64,000 bases of DNA from Gymnorhina tibicen. Taxonomy: Eukaryota; Chordata; Aves; Passeriformes; Artamidae. Numbering within the stretch: the stretch's first letter is position 1; the number at the start of each line of letters is the position of its first letter. Below, in pieces: positions 1-13,331 of the stretch. The notes below the pieces were generated by a model. That model ran no database searches. It worked only from the letters and a program-made list of their open reading frames with translations, and was not told the origin of the DNA. Where the stretch lies: assembly GCA_013399875.1 (NCBI GenBank), contig VXAZ01007626.1, forward strand, positions 744,001 to 808,000. Direction: 5' to 3'. The position numbers and the translations under genes are program-made.

Positions 1-3000
1 TTTTCTTTACAATCTATAGTTTGGGGTTTTGTTTTTTGTTTTTTTCCTATTAAATCTAACTTTCTGGAAAGAAATGCTGTGACTTGTCCTTTGTTGATCT
101 TATGGAAGAAACAGCACTTTATGTGGGTCAGGTGGCTCTGTGGTTTTTTTAAAAAACTGTCTGCAGTGATTTTGCAGGTAAGGTCAACCTGCAACACCAG
201 CATATTTCTTTACTAGGTGATGTATTTTCTGACCTTTGTATCCTCTGATGGCCTTTTTTTTTTGGCTCTGGATGATCAGATCTCATCAGTACTTCTCTGG
301 TGCTGCTGGGGGAGACCTTCAAAGCTTTTGAGGACCTCTTTATTTAACTGAAAGCCCTCAAGTAGCACTCCTGGATTAATTTGCCTGCCAGCTATTGTGC
401 AGCTCAGTGTGTGAAATGGTCTAAAAATCAGAAGATGACACCCTTCTTGCACCAATGATAGTTTTCTCACACACCACTGGTCCCTTTTTATTTAAGTGTG
501 GATGTAGTGCTGGTAAGAGATGTCCTCTTAATATTGTTGTGGAAGAAGATTAACTAGAAAAAGTGACTGTCATACATAAATGTGCAAGCATGCCTATGCA
601 TGTGAGAGGTGGAAGTTTAAGGAATTTTCTTCGAAACAGAAATTAGTTTAATCTCCATGGTCCATGTAGGTCTGGTCTCTTCACCCAGTGTGCTAACTAC
701 TGCAAAGTGCAATGATGAGCTAGTTTTGAGACAGAGAAAACATATTGCATCCACATGGCACTACTTGGGCTAAATGGAAATAGAATTTAATCCTCACTGG
801 CAGGTAAAACACACACAGCTGGCTCTGATGTGATTAGCTGTGCTCTTGGGACAACGCCAGTAACTTTTCAAAGAATGCTGAAGTTGTATAGTTGAAACCA
901 GAATGCAAGAGGGAAGGTTATTTCTGTAATCCTTATTCAAACATGGATCAACTTTCGTAGTCACAGCCCTTAGTTTTAGGAGAACACAGCATGTTTTCCT
1001 CGTCTAGCAGACCTAGGCTTCTATCACTCGAGCTAACATAACTACAGTAACAGGTCGGGGTTTCTCTCTCATGTGTGAGGTGCCTGCAGAGGATGTACCA
1101 CTAAACTTTGGTTCTGAAGTTAGGGATTCTGGTAGCCAGCATGTTTTCCAACACTGTATCATAAACAGTAGCTTCACTTTGTGGCAAGGTGTAGTGTAGC
1201 TGGAGCAGTGCTTACACACAGGCTTGCAGCATATACAGGTCTGTAGGTGTGGCCTGTTTGTTCTGAAAGTAATATGGCAAAAGTCATTAGACTGGAGTCT
1301 CGTTCAGTCTCCAGTATGCCTGAAGTGTCTTTGGGCAACATGTAATTTCTCTGAGTGGGAAAATCTGTGAGACACCATTGCAGAGGGAGATACAGCCTCA
1401 CTGCCCCATTTGTGTAGGTGCCACGAGCAGAGGTGCCAGAGGCCTTTATACAGGTCTGTAGTGGACGCTGGGCAGCAATACATGGCATCCTCCCCAGACT
1501 GGAGGCAGTTATTTGGGGAAATAATTTCAAACATTTCTAAAAAATACTGTTTTCTCCCGTTAAGCATTATGACCCTGTAAGCAAGTACTGATGAGGGCAG
1601 GGTGAGCTCTTAAATGGGTATTCTTTCAGCTGAAAGTGGGGCACTCCAGCACACCATTATTGTAAAGACATTATGTTTTTAACTGGTAGCCTTTTGCTTC
1701 CCAGAGCTGAACAGCATGTTGTGTTGATGCTTTCTTCTTTGTGCTTTACTTCCTTCTCTGAAACCCTGTAAAAATATATTTATTGCATATCCTCTGGCAG
1801 AAGGTTGATTTCCTCTGACTTGTCCTGCCTTGCAAAGATGTGTATCATTGTCCTGGAGCACTGGTCCTATCACTGGGTTGTAAGTAGTGAGCTCTCAAGA
1901 TTCTTTTTTATGGCCCTGTGACTTCTAAAAGGAAGTGGAAGCTAACGATTTTCTAAATGTTTTTTTCTCCCCTCTTTAGATCCACCTCCACAAAACAAAC
2001 CCTAGAGCCCATTTCATAAACTTCTGAATTGCAGAGTTCAACCATGTTGTCTGTGTGTCAGAGAGACGTGGGGGCTGGGGAGGAAAGGGTAGAGTAAATA
2101 TCTAGGGAAGATAAGATTCATTCTCAATTTGGAACAGCAGTTGCTCCAGCTGTGGGTAAAGAATTCGACAGGGTGGGTAAAACAAAATTGAATATCAGTT
2201 CTCCGTGGAGCTTGATGGTTGTTAAGTTGTAGGAGCAATTTCTGGACTACAGCCACAACTACCAATGCAGGCTGTGAGTGCCTGTAGCAGAAAGGTAGTG
2301 AGAATATTATGTACATTCTTGTTTTGTTGGTTATGGAATGAAAACTTGGCCAAGTGTTGGTTTTCTCTTAAAAATTAACCAAACTGTGAACAAACCCCCA
2401 GAATTAGGACAGTTGATCTTGAGGAATTAATAGATTATAACACACCTACTTAGCTGCCAATTAATTTCTGTTCAGTGTGAGCATATCTGTTTGACAGCTG
2501 GAGAGCAACAGTGCTGTGGATGGATACTGGCTATTCTGCCCCAGGGCACTCCTGCCATTCTCCATAACTCTGTGCAGGTGCTGGGTGCCGTCCCTCAGCT
2601 GCGAGAGAGCTTCCTCTAGCAGCTCTCCAGTCTCCTGTGGAACCCATCGAATCTGAATAGAAAAAGAATGTGCATGTCCCCAGGCCTTGGATGGTCACAT
2701 GCAGGTGGCACACAGGGTTACAAGCAACTGTACATATGTGTGTGCTTTCCTTGAAACCTTAACCTCAATTAGACACAACCAAGTTGAGTGTAATGACAGT
2801 CTGTGAGGCGTTTTATGACTACTTCACTCTTATCTACAATGGATAATTGGTTAGGCCGGAGTTTTCCCATTTACAATTTCATCATTCCAACTGGTATTTT
2901 TCTGATATTTGAATTTTAAGAAGTTCAGATTTTTTTTTTTTAATAAGGAAAACTTCCTCTGTACTCTGTGTAAATCTAGACAAGGGTGAAATTTGAATAA

Positions 3001-3382
3001 CTGCCATTTCAATCTCCTTGAAAGTGACCCGTTCTCACTGTATTTTGAAGTTGTATCTAGAAAAAGATAACTGAAACTGGTGGGGTCTAGGCTTGAAGAT
3101 GAATGAGACAGGTTGGTGTGTCTTGTGCTGCTTTGGGGAGCACGAAGGTGGAGGTGCTGAGGATCTCAGCAGTGCACACAAAGCAGAAGGTTGGGGGCTG
3201 GCACCCACTGGAGGCTGGAATGGGCTCCTACTATTAACCACTTGTCTTAAGTGCTCCCGAACTCCAGCCCATTGTACCTAGTCTCTCACTTTTCTGTTGG
3301 GCAACTTAGCAAGGAAGAGAGAAAGTAATTCACTTTCTAGTTTTATGATTTCTCTACCACTGTCCATAATGCAGCCCATGAA
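1..3382. other. Non-coding unique sequence, no gene seen
   Basis: No reading frame here has recognisable domains, and overlapping short frames on both strands look like chance. The first 50 bases contain a T/G-rich run (TTTGGGGTTTTG type). An 11-nt splice-bounded segment near 172-182 is too short to argue for. Short A or T homopolymers occur near 2930. This is probably intron or intergenic DNA. Confidence 0.6.
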
Positions 3383-4000
3383 ATCATAGTATATCCTGAG
3401 TTGGAAGGGATCCACAAGGATCATCAAGTGCAACTCTTAGTCCTGCACAGGACCATCCCCCAAGAGTCACCCTCTGAGTGAAAAACCTTTTCCTGATATT
3501 CAAACTAAACCTCCCTTGACTCTGCTTCATGCTGTTTCCTGGAGTCCTGTCTCTGGTCACAAGAGTGAAGAGATCAGTTCCTGCCCCTCCACTCCCCATC
3601 GTGAGGATGCTGAAGACCACAATGAGGTCTCCACTCAATCTCCTCTTCTCCAAGCTAAACAGACCAAATTACCTCAGTCACTCCTCATAAGGCTTCCCAT
3701 CCAGACCTTCCATCATACTTGTGGCCCCCACAAGTGGCTTTCTAATAGTTTTAATGCCTCTCTTATATTGTGGCACCCAAAACTGCCCCCGGCACTCAAG
3801 GTGAGGCTGCCCCAGTGCAGAGCAGAGCGGGACAATCCCCTCCCTTGCCTGGCTGGAGATGCTGTGCCTGATGCCCCCCAGGACAGGGTTGGCCCTCCTG
3901 GCTGCCAGGGCACTGCTGACACATATTCAGCTTGCCACTGACCAGGACCCCCGGGTCCCTTTCTGCAATGTTGCTCTGCAGCCTGTCATTCCCCAGAATG
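3383..4000 (-). mobile_element. CR1 LINE 3' fragment, internally deleted
   Basis: Read on the minus strand this is the C-terminal end of CR1 ORF2 plus the short 3' UTR. On the plus strand it opens with an ATCATAG-type tail and a GTTGGAAGGGATCC-like block, the usual reverse complement of a CR1 3' end. The minus-strand translation carries the CR1 C-terminal signature EKRRLSGDLI, then LFTLVTRDRT and GRFSLNIRKRFFT. The sequence jumps from the tail-proximal block to the RFFT region near 3470. By memory of the family about 100 bases are missing there. Stops and frameshifts make it non-functional. The copy is 5' truncated, as most CR1 copies are. It seems to be an older subfamily. Confidence 0.9.
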
Positions 4001-7000
4001 TGACACTTCCTACTGGAAAGGGTCGCTGTACCACATTACCTAGGAGCTGCTGTAGTAGAGGCGAGAGTTTTAGTCATATATAAGGTATGAGAATGAGGTC
4101 TGTGACCAGATTATTCTTGTGCTTTTATCCTGATTCTGATACTTGCTCTTCAAAGAGCTGAGCCAATCCTTTTCACTGCCTCTGTTTTATTAATTTTAAA
4201 ATAGGTGGGAGTTTATTGACTTGGGGAGGATTATAATGGCTTCATACTCGGAAGATTGTTATGGCATGCTTGGATCTCCTGCATGCACTTTGAGAATGAC
4301 ATTGAAAAAGTGGAGATAGGGTTGCAAAGCATGACTGGGAAACTCTAAGATACATCTTCCAGTGAAGGACTTACAGAACTCCATTTGTTTAGCTTCATTG
4401 CACAGAACGGTGACTAGATGAGTGAATTTCACAAGTACTTTTAGGAGAATAAAATGCTGGGTTCTCAAAAAGCCCTTTTATCTTGCAGAAAGAAGCATAA
4501 CAAGAAGTAAGGGCTCGGAGTTAAAGCCAGATAAAATCTATTTGAAAGAGAAACAGTTGAGGTTGGGGAACAATGGGCATGATTTTAACAGGGAGAGTGG
4601 TTAACGGCTGGGATAAACTGACAAGCTCTTGAAGTTTTCAACAAAGATTGTGATGCCTTGTTGCAAGATATACTGTAGCAAAATATAAATGGCTGGGATG
4701 AAGCAGGCTTGACAAGCTTTTATTGTGTAGCAGGTTGAAGTAAATTATCTAGTAGTCATTTCTGATTTTAAAACAGAGTTCTGTGCACATAACATGTCTC
4801 TTCATCCATATGTATGCATGCAGTACTTTTAAAATAGTGAATATTGAACCATATGTGTAGATTATACTTCTACAATATTTAACATCTTTTCCAAAATACA
4901 TAGTACAGAGCAGACACATGCAATTTTTATTGATTTAATTTACATATATAATAAAAAAATCACTTTTGAGTATAAAGGTAATTGTCAAAACAGAAATGTG
5001 ATATTTCTCAGAAATACCTGTGTTTCCAGCACCTGCAGCTACTTAAATGATATTTTTGCTGTAATTTTCCTTTCTAGTCAATTAGGCTTCTCATGATAAA
5101 GTTAAAAAGAAAGCCAAGCAAAAAATTATCACAGGTCAAAACATGTATTTGAGTTTGAAAAAAAGGCATTTTTCCAGTGCTCAGCACTGGAGCTCTGAAG
5201 GGCAGAGAGTGTATTCACTTTGGATTATGTATGCTTTTTTCCTTTCAATACCAAAACACAATCTGTAAGAGTAATAAACAAAAGAATTAGTCAAATAAGC
5301 CCTGCAGTTTTATGACTGTGAGGATAATCTTCCTCTGGTTCACTTGTGCTTTTAATTAATGTGACAGTTACTTTATTTTGTTGTCTTAAAAAAAAAAGTA
5401 AGGGCTCAGGATGGAACACCCAGGGTTCACATGCAGATTTTTGGTTTAAGCTAAGAAACTACAAATATTAGAATTGCAATAACCTGGTTCTACTTTTGTT
5501 GTTAACAATATATACTGACCAGAGTGCTGCTACCTGTTGCTCAAAGGTTTCTCCATCAGGCCTGTTCTGCAGACATTTACCACTTTTCTGGCAGCAGCCA
5601 ATTCTCTCCCCAGTGACATGAATGCAGTATAACTACCCCAGCTACTAGAAATGTACTCTGCAGGACTGCCCTGTTCTTCATCTTGTCTGTATTTTAGGGC
5701 ACACCCCGAGCAGTGGTGTTTTTGGAGGTCCCGAGTGATGCAGACTGCTTGTATGGAGGAGGTTTTTTCATTCTTTTTCACTAAAGCAAGCAAGATGCTT
5801 GTGTGGAAGTTGCTTTGCATATCTAGAATTTGGAAGGAGGATTTTGCGGTATAATACAAAATGTGCTGGGTTGTGTCTACAATGAAAAATTTGGGAGGAG
5901 CTTGGTATTTTCCAAGTCAGCTTTATTGCCTTCTTTATAACAGAAAAGTGGTGAAGAGATCTCTCCATTAACAGCAGCTGACATGGACACTTCAAGTTAA
6001 GACATAAATACATGACGGAAGGGTAGGGAGCACTGTCTGTGGATAAAGGGGGATCCAAGAGCTGGTGATGGTGGGTGCATGTGTGGATACACGTACGTGC
6101 GCATGCACAAGCGCAGAGGTCCGTACAGTTGACGGCTTCTGCAAAATAACTTTTTACAATTGAAAAAGCAAAGAATGCTGGTACATAGAGGAAAGCCAGA
6201 GGTGAAAACAAAACATATTTTTCATTGCTAATGCAGAGCATTTTGAAGAAGAAAGAGCAGCAGGGAAGGTTTTGGCTTTGCAAGCAGACATAGAAACGTC
6301 TGTCAGCTCATAATGAACCTGCTTTCGCCTTGCTTTCTGCCTGAGTTGTCAGTGCTTGTGTTTCCCTTTTTCCTTCCCAGCTGAACTTCTTTCTTGATCA
6401 AAGCTCCTCTTTTATTTTTAAACTTCTCATTCCTGTAAATGACTGGAAGCTCTCCAGCAGAGCTTGGCTAAAGCCAGAGGTGACTGGAAGCAAAGAGCAA
6501 GGACAGACATGAGGACAAACTACAGACACTTGGGGGACACTCCTTTAAAGCAGAAAGAAGCAACTCTCCTTCCTCTCCTTGCATTTAAGCTCTTTCCAGT
6601 TTTTTCTAAGGAGCAGAGAATTTGATTTTATATCCCAATGCAGGAAGAGATGTCAAGGAGACAGGGAAAGACCTTGGCAGTGCAAATAGCTTAGCTGTTT
6701 TTAAAGGATGTGAATACTTATTTTTGGGAAGTTAAAATAATTCATTCATTATGATGTAGGCAGCTGCACGTAAGATTTAGACTGAAATGACAGGTTTGAA
6801 TGCAAAAACATTAGGACTCAGCCAAAGGGCACTGTCACCTGAATAGTTTATGCCCAAATAACCAAGGATAGCATCTTAATATCTACCTGGCAAGAAGTAA
6901 CAGGCAGTAGTAGTTTTTTGCTGTGCGTGACTGGATGCAAAGAAAGGCAATCTGCCCTGTAACCAATTCAGGCCCCTCTTTGCTCTTACCTGAGGCATGA

Positions 7001-9273
7001 AGTGTACCAGGCAGAAGGGCAACGGAGTGGGGAGACAAGGTTCTTGGGCTGTTTACATTGCTGATGCTGGCCTTGCATGACCTATCTGTCCAAGATTCTC
7101 CCTCTGTGAGAGATCCATGGATGAAGGATGAATGCAAGAGTTCCTAGTGATGATGGCAAAAAGCTAAGAGTGTCTGTTAACACTAAAGCGACAAAAAGGT
7201 AATCCCTCTTCTTCAGGCACATTTAAATAGTAGCTGTATCTCAGTAATTTGGTGCGCCTAATCCATCATATTTTCAGTTGCTCTTAAGCCAATTTTTAAT
7301 TTACTTTTTTAGCACAGTTTTCCTGTGTATCAGCTGAACTATCTCCATTTAAAGAATGATATTTTACTAGTGTTACTGCCAGTGTATTGGCAAGAGAGAA
7401 GGAGATGGTCATACTGATGCTAGCTGGAAGTCAGCTCCTTTTCATCACATTAGTGAGATACCCTTCAAAGCATGGTCCAGCTTTTGGATGGCTCTCCATT
7501 CTTGTACCAGCTTTATAAAGGGACCTGATAACCTTCTCACAAAGACTGTCAAAGTCAAGCTAGGCCTGGCGTGAAGGAGAAGTTCATATATTTATAGGAA
7601 CGTTGAAATTTATTAGACTGTAGAATTAACTAGCCTTAACTTAAGGAGACACTGTCAGCTTAAATCTCACCCATCGTTAACATCTTGTATAAATAAGCTG
7701 TAAAAAATACTATGCCTGATAGGGGAAAAAAATCTTCTCTTTTTTAAAAGAAACAAATGCAGGCATTTCCCTGAACTGTGTGAAAACCCAACGCACAAAG
7801 GACTGACCCTATGTTGACAGTAAGTGTCAAACAGAAGTGAAATGAACTTTATGTCTGTGCTGAAAGACATGCAGTTAGTTTAAAAAGAAAAAAAAAAAAG
7901 AGGAAAATACTTCCTTTTGGGGAGTAACAGTCCTTGAACACCACTGCTACTCTGCAGTAGTTTCACAGTCCTACCTCTCTGTATGGGTGTCAGAGAATGT
8001 CAGATACAGCAGCTTATTAATAAAAATCTGTTTCCTGAACTGACCTATCTGTGGTGTAGGTCTCTCCCATTCCCTGGTTTGGATAAGCCAGGTGCTGTGC
8101 ACAAGCATCAGCATCCCACAGTCAGCCCTGGTCGTCTTGTATCCTGCTGCAAGGTCAACAGCAGTACTGTAGATCAGCTCTGTGCTAGCTGCTCTTAGAT
8201 CTGTGTTCTGCTGAGCAGCTGTGCCTGGTCATGGGATGAGGAATGGACCACGGGGCAGCTCCTGGACTAGGTATCCTCAGTCCAAGATCCCGGGTCAAGG
8301 AGATCCTTTGAGGATACAGTGCATGCCTTAGTCATCACTTAGTAAGGTGTCCCTACTACCGTCTTGCATCCTCACATTTACCTGATGGTGTCTTTTCCTA
8401 GCAAATTGTCCCATGTCTTCTAGGTGAATAAAGCTTTGAAAGACATCAAAGCTGTAGTTTTTTGATCCAAAGAGCTAAGAAATTTGGTAATGGTACTAGA
8501 TCTATAGTGTTACTGTGAGGGATGGCTACTCTTGATGTCCTGGTGCTGCTACCCTTTTTTAGATTTTTCCATTTCATCAGTGTCTGCCTTCACCTCCAAA
8601 TGACACCCTCAAGAAAACTCTCTCTTTCTTTGACTCCAGAGGATACTAGCCTCGTAACTTTTCTGTCAGCTTCATTATTCTTCGTTGGCATTTCATACAT
8701 AGGAAAGGACTAGAGGCTTTCCTACCAAGAAATGCACTCCCACGTGTTTCTGCCCAAATATACACATAACTCTTAGCTTCAGCCAAGATGTTTGTAGGAC
8801 ATTTGAGCTATGCTGTTGGGTCTGTGAATTGTTTTCCAGCAGTGCTGCCATTATTTGAACACGCTTAGTGTGTTCAGAGCAGGATCAGTGAGTGTATCAC
8901 TGTGTGAAGGGAAGAGTTTGGAGTTACCAAACCTCCTCTGCTGCTAAAATGCCTAAGACTGCTGTCACCCTGACAGCTGTAGAGAGGACATGACTTGTCC
9001 TGGCCTGGATCTGAATCTTAATGTGATTCGTGGCATAGATTGATCTATCAAAATTACATCAATGAAACACTTGTTCTCCACTAAGAGTTAGAAAAATGAA
9101 TGTTCTGGATTTTTCCTCAACAGGAAAAAGATATTTTTATGTGCAGAGTTCAGTTCTCAGCCCTGTCACAGACTGGGTAGATGCTTAGCTTGCCTGTAAA
9201 ATAGAATGATCCTGTCAGTTATCCAAAAAACTGTGAGGCTAAAGCAACTGCACTTATTCAAGAACAAAGCAAC
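4001..9273. other. Non-coding unique sequence, no confirmed gene
   Basis: AT-rich sequence without a recognisable repeat or protein. The longest open frame in the window (minus strand, 5768-6283, 171 codons) lies here. It has no family resemblance, and its Cys/His-rich middle comes from a TG-rich simple stretch. A short perfect inverted repeat (CCAGTGCT, 1-nt loop, AGCACTGG) sits near 5174-5190. A splice-bounded segment at 6990-7143 is listed separately. Confidence 0.55.
6990..7143 (-). other. Candidate exon (154 nt), unidentified
   Basis: On the minus strand an AG acceptor (TCACTAG, preceded by a moderate pyrimidine tract with CTTTTTGCC) is followed by 154 nt that read open for 51 codons. 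It ends CTCAG at a good donor, GTAAGAGC. The start of the translation reads ELLHSSFIHGSLTEGES. The protein is not one I recognise and has no visible domain. Such segments arise by chance several times in 64 kb, so the call rests only on the acceptor, open frame and donor. RNA evidence or conservation would decide it. Confidence 0.13.
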
Positions 9274-9343
9274 ACATATACCTATGATATAAAAATATAT
9301 GTAGCATACATATATATACATAGCACATGTATATGTATGTGTT
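9274..9343. repeat. TA/CA-rich microsatellite
   Basis: A degenerate run of ATAT, ACATATAT and TGTATATG units about 70 bases long. It has alternating purine-pyrimidine character and no protein-coding sense. Confidence 0.7.
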
Positions 9344-11493
9344 GAGATGGAGAGCGAGCACAACAGAGCTATTCAGCTTTTAAGTAGAGGTTTCAATTCA
9401 CTGCATCCATGACATTTCTGAAAGAAGTAGCCATCCTTCTGATGGGAAAGGATTCATACTCATACCTGGAAAGTGTATGAAAATATCCCTGGTGAAGTAG
9501 CTCACCCATTTGGTTAGCCTTAGATCACTGCTGTTGAAAAGTGACAGATGGGAATACACTGATAATACTTTAGAAAACTCTTCCTATTCCTTTCACAAGT
9601 TACAGATCTGCCCTCTCAGTGAACATATACAATAGGAGAATATAGAAGGGCTGCCCTTTTAGTTCTGATTTTCACATCAGATAAGCTGTTTCCTCAAAAG
9701 CCTCGCGGCAGATCACATTTTAAAATTTAATTTTATTCTTCTCTTCCCAGAATGAGAAGCCCCTGTGACCCATATGCTGGGCAGAGAGCTAATGGCCTTT
9801 TGTGCAGCACTTAGCAAGTTTAGGGTCAAATTCCAATGGCCCAGTAGGAAGCCCACAGCTTCCAACTGTGAGACTTGGCTGTATGGCTGTATTTGCCAGC
9901 AGTCATCTGAGTTTCCTACAGAGAATGAGAAGAGCCTGAGTGGGTTGCCTTCTTAATAGACTCCCAACTATTTCTTCAGGTTATGTTCTTCACCATTTGG
10001 GCTCAGAGGGCTTCACCATTTTATGCTCAGAGCTGTGTGCAAACTCATTTTTCTCCATTTGAAAACAACCTTCTGTATTTCCAGCAAACAACTTGTCACA
10101 CACAGAAATGGATCAGAGATGCCCAACATTCACAATAAAATATAATCTAGAAATGTGCCTTTTTCCTTATGGATAAGCTCTCCTTAGATGTGTGGTTGTG
10201 TTCCTTAGACATGTGGTGCTGTATGTCTTGGTTTCTTAAGTAGGTGAGTTAGACAGAAGGAAGTCTGCTGTTGTTTTTCCAGGTTTTCCTTAGGTGCAGA
10301 CAGAGTAAAAGTTGAAAGCTAATGCTGGAATACTTTTGCTGTCATGTGATACTTGTTCAGAGTGACTGCTCCAAGAGGTGTTTTGTTTTCTGTGACTGCA
10401 AATTCTTTGAACATCTAATTTTTATATTTCTTTCCTTAAGGAAAATGTTTGCAAGCAAAATGACTGTATTCTGGTATTTTCCATATAGTCACCTTTGGTA
10501 ATGATTACTTGTGGTTATCGCATTCCCCCCTCTTCAGATTTGCTGTTTAAATTAGGCTGTTGCATACTTATATTCCCCTCTCAGCCTCTTTCTGCTAATG
10601 AAGGAGGAGAAGAGAAGCTGTCAGGTTGTTCCAGAGAGGATGAGCATGAATTCTAATTTAATTCTAGCATAGCTGGCTTCCTACGTGTCAGCACGTTTTT
10701 ATCATTCCAGTGTGACCTCTCCTCTCTGAATGTAAGGAGGGGAGTAGAGAAATCAGAGGAATTTTGCCACCCAGGCTGAGACCTTTCTTTCCTTGGTCTG
10801 CAGCAAAATGGAAAAAGAAGCCAAAACCAGAATTTACAGCCAGAAAAGCCAAATGAATATTTCATATTATGTGTTTTAATAGAAATAGATATAACCTATA
10901 GAAATACCCTAGATCTTAACATGATAAAGGCTTATCTCTGCAGGCGTGACTGATTTCAGAGTGTCACTAATGTGGAAAGCACAAAACCTTGCTGGGAGGC
11001 AAAACTAGAATCATTCTAAACAAGTTTTTGTCTGTGCTGTGATTTCTTGAAGTCACTATGGAAACTGAGCTCAGACTGTACTTCTTCCCCTCTCCCAGCC
11101 AAAACTATATCCCATATTCAGAAGAAGTGGTTCAAAACCATTTTGCCCTCCTCTTCTAAATAACACTTTTTGGGTTAAAAAGCCCAAATGGGCAAAATCT
11201 GTATAGCAAAAGATTACAAATGCATACTAAACACTGTTGCATGCTGTAGCCTGAAACTGCTGGTGAATAGTCCCACTCAGTGACTGGCTGTTGTACTTTA
11301 AGGTAGAAATTACTATACTGTCTGCAACATGGGTAATATTCTGGTAGAAACATGTATGATTCCACAAGACTTCATTCACGAGCGACAGAGCCTTCACATT
11401 CTTTTTTATTTTCTCTCTTGCAGTTTAGTAATGTAGCTGTCTTACATCCATGTACACAAACCCCTGGAAAAATCATACAGCATTTAAATAGGT
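9344..11493. other. Non-coding unique sequence, no gene seen
   Basis: No repeat family, RNA gene or splice-consistent reading frame could be supported. Open frames of 60-70 codons on both strands look like noise. Confidence 0.6.
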
Positions 11494-11600
11494 TTGGTTT
11501 GGTTAATTTTGGGGGGCTTTTTCTTATTGTTGTTGTCTGTTTGGGGTGGGTTTTTTTGGTTTTGTGGTTTTGGATTGATTTTGTTTTGTTTTGTTTCTTT
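11494..11600. repeat. T/G-rich low-complexity tract
   Basis: Mostly T and G in units such as TTTGG, TTTTGTTTTG and GGGGGG. The minus strand is A/C-rich. It belongs to a recurrent class in this window (see 13199-13331, 52039-52141). It accounts for the hydrophobic or Lys/Thr-rich translations of the open frames that cross it. Confidence 0.8.
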
Positions 11601-13198
11601 TTAATGAAGTCCATCACACCATTATCACCTCAGCAAAACAGAGGTTTGGAGTTTATTTTGTTGCAGGTTCTTCTTGCTTTCATCATATCCATAAGTTCCT
11701 AAGCTTATGAACTGCTTCTGCCATAACACATATAATATGATCTGCCAGTGAACTGCCAGTGAAGTGTTAAAATCAGAGATTTCCAGGAAATTCTTGCTTG
11801 CTGTTGCCTAATTGTCTAATTCCTCCTTCAGTGCTGAGTTTCATCTCCTTGATGTAAACTCTTTGTGAGCTCATGTGAGCCTACATAATACAGAGCTGGA
11901 GTGAGGACTGGTAATGCTTGTGGCATACACTTGTACTTTCTCACTACCTATTACACCTTCAGTGCTCCCCACTGTGGCCCCACAGCCCTTCTGGCAACAC
12001 ACTGGATTTTTTGGACTTGGCATAGGTACCCATGTTGTACCCTTTAGCCCTTATGCTTTCAATGCCTTAAATAACATTTTAATAACCAGTGTGATTAAAA
12101 TGCAGAAGCAAGGTAAGCTAGGTAATTTCCTAGTACTGTGGGAAAGCTGGTGTCAGGCAATTTCTTGTGGCCTTAATGATAATTGTTCTCCTTCGGTTTC
12201 TGTCAAGGCTGATATTTTTACATCTTCTAGCAAGGTAGATTGTCTTACTTCCTGTGGTTTTCCTGATTGCATGCAGCCTTTTTGGTATCATGCCCTGGAC
12301 ATTTTGCACATATCCTGTTGTTGAGGAGTGATTTTCCCACTGTTGCCTTCACTGTTTGTTACATTTGGCGGGAGGCCCTGGTGGTACTTTATTTTAGCTA
12401 AGATTTTTTCCACCTTGTTCATGAAACCTCAGAAGCATAGCACAGACTTGATGACTTTTCTGTCTCAGGCATTTAATGAATTTTCCCTTAGCCCCATATT
12501 AAATTTTTGTGACTTGGTCTGTCCTCTAATTACCAACATATTGAACAGATTTTTTTCTTATTTGTATTGAACCTTTCTGGTTTTTTTTTTTTTGAGTAGT
12601 AATATTTATAGTTACTAATGATAGCTGGATATTTATAAAATATGTAGTTATTCACGGGAGAAAGTTCTCTTTTTCCAGTTTTCTATGCTTTTATCCTCCC
12701 TAATGATCCCATTGCAAAATGTTGCCAGAAGCCCTGGAGGTGTACAGCTCTGCATTGCAATTTCTTTCTAGAGTATAATCTAGTAGATAATCATAACCAC
12801 CTTGCAAGATGAAAGTCGACTGTCTATAGTATGATAAGCTAGTCAGGGTGTCTGTGTGCTACGTCTTCTGAGGCTGCTGGTTACAAAATAGAAATAACTT
12901 GTGAGATGGAGTCCATCTGTTTTAATTTTGGTGATCAGTTTCAGTCCCCTGTATTCTTAAGTATAGCTAGATTCCATGGAGTGACTCATGTGCTGGGACA
13001 GGGATTATTGAGCAATTCATTTGTGCTGATTTAGAAGAGCTAGTATGGTGAAAAGTGAGGAATTAAGTCTCATTCGTCTCATAAACACTAATCAATGTGA
13101 AGTCCCCTTCCCAATGTCATTGTCATTTCTTTTGTCTGGATCTGCTGCTTCTACAGGAGAGGTTCTTCTAGATCAATGATCAGACATCTTGCTTTTTA
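11601..13198. other. Non-coding unique sequence, no gene seen
   Basis: A plus-strand frame of 136 codons (11914-12324) is followed at once by one of 80 codons (12328-12570). Their translations are Phe/Leu/Ser-rich and unlike any family I know. Position 12115 offers a GTAAGC donor, but I see no convincing upstream acceptor. I read this as non-coding. Confidence 0.5.
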
Positions 13199-13331
13199 TT
13201 TTCCGTCCTCTTGTTTCTTTTTTGTGTGGATTTTTTCTGTGCGTGTCTGGTTTATTTTGGTTTTGTTCTTGATTGGCTGGGGTTTTTTGTTTGTAGGATT
13301 TTTTTTGGGGGGGGGTGGAGGGAGGTGGGGG
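13199..13331. repeat. T/G-rich tract ending in a G-quadruplex motif
   Basis: Long T runs interspersed with G lead into a nine-G run at 13307-13315. This is followed by GGG at 13320-13322, GG at 13324-13325 and a G5 run at 13327-13331. The spacing fits an intramolecular G-quadruplex on the plus strand. The tract has no coding sense. Confidence 0.75.

Noticed and set aside
172..182. Eleven-base segment between CTGCAG and GTAAGG, as a micro-exon
   Set aside because: Too short to carry evidence; acceptor and donor words this simple occur often by chance.
5768..6283. Longest open frame, 171 codons, minus strand
   Set aside because: No domain or family resemblance; the Cys/His/Thr-rich middle comes from a TG-rich simple stretch; no splice or promoter context. 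One frame of this length in 64 kb is not surprising.
11914..12324. Plus-strand frame of 136 codons
   Set aside because: Hydrophobic, compositionally ordinary translation with no family match; the internal GTAAGC lacks a matching acceptor.
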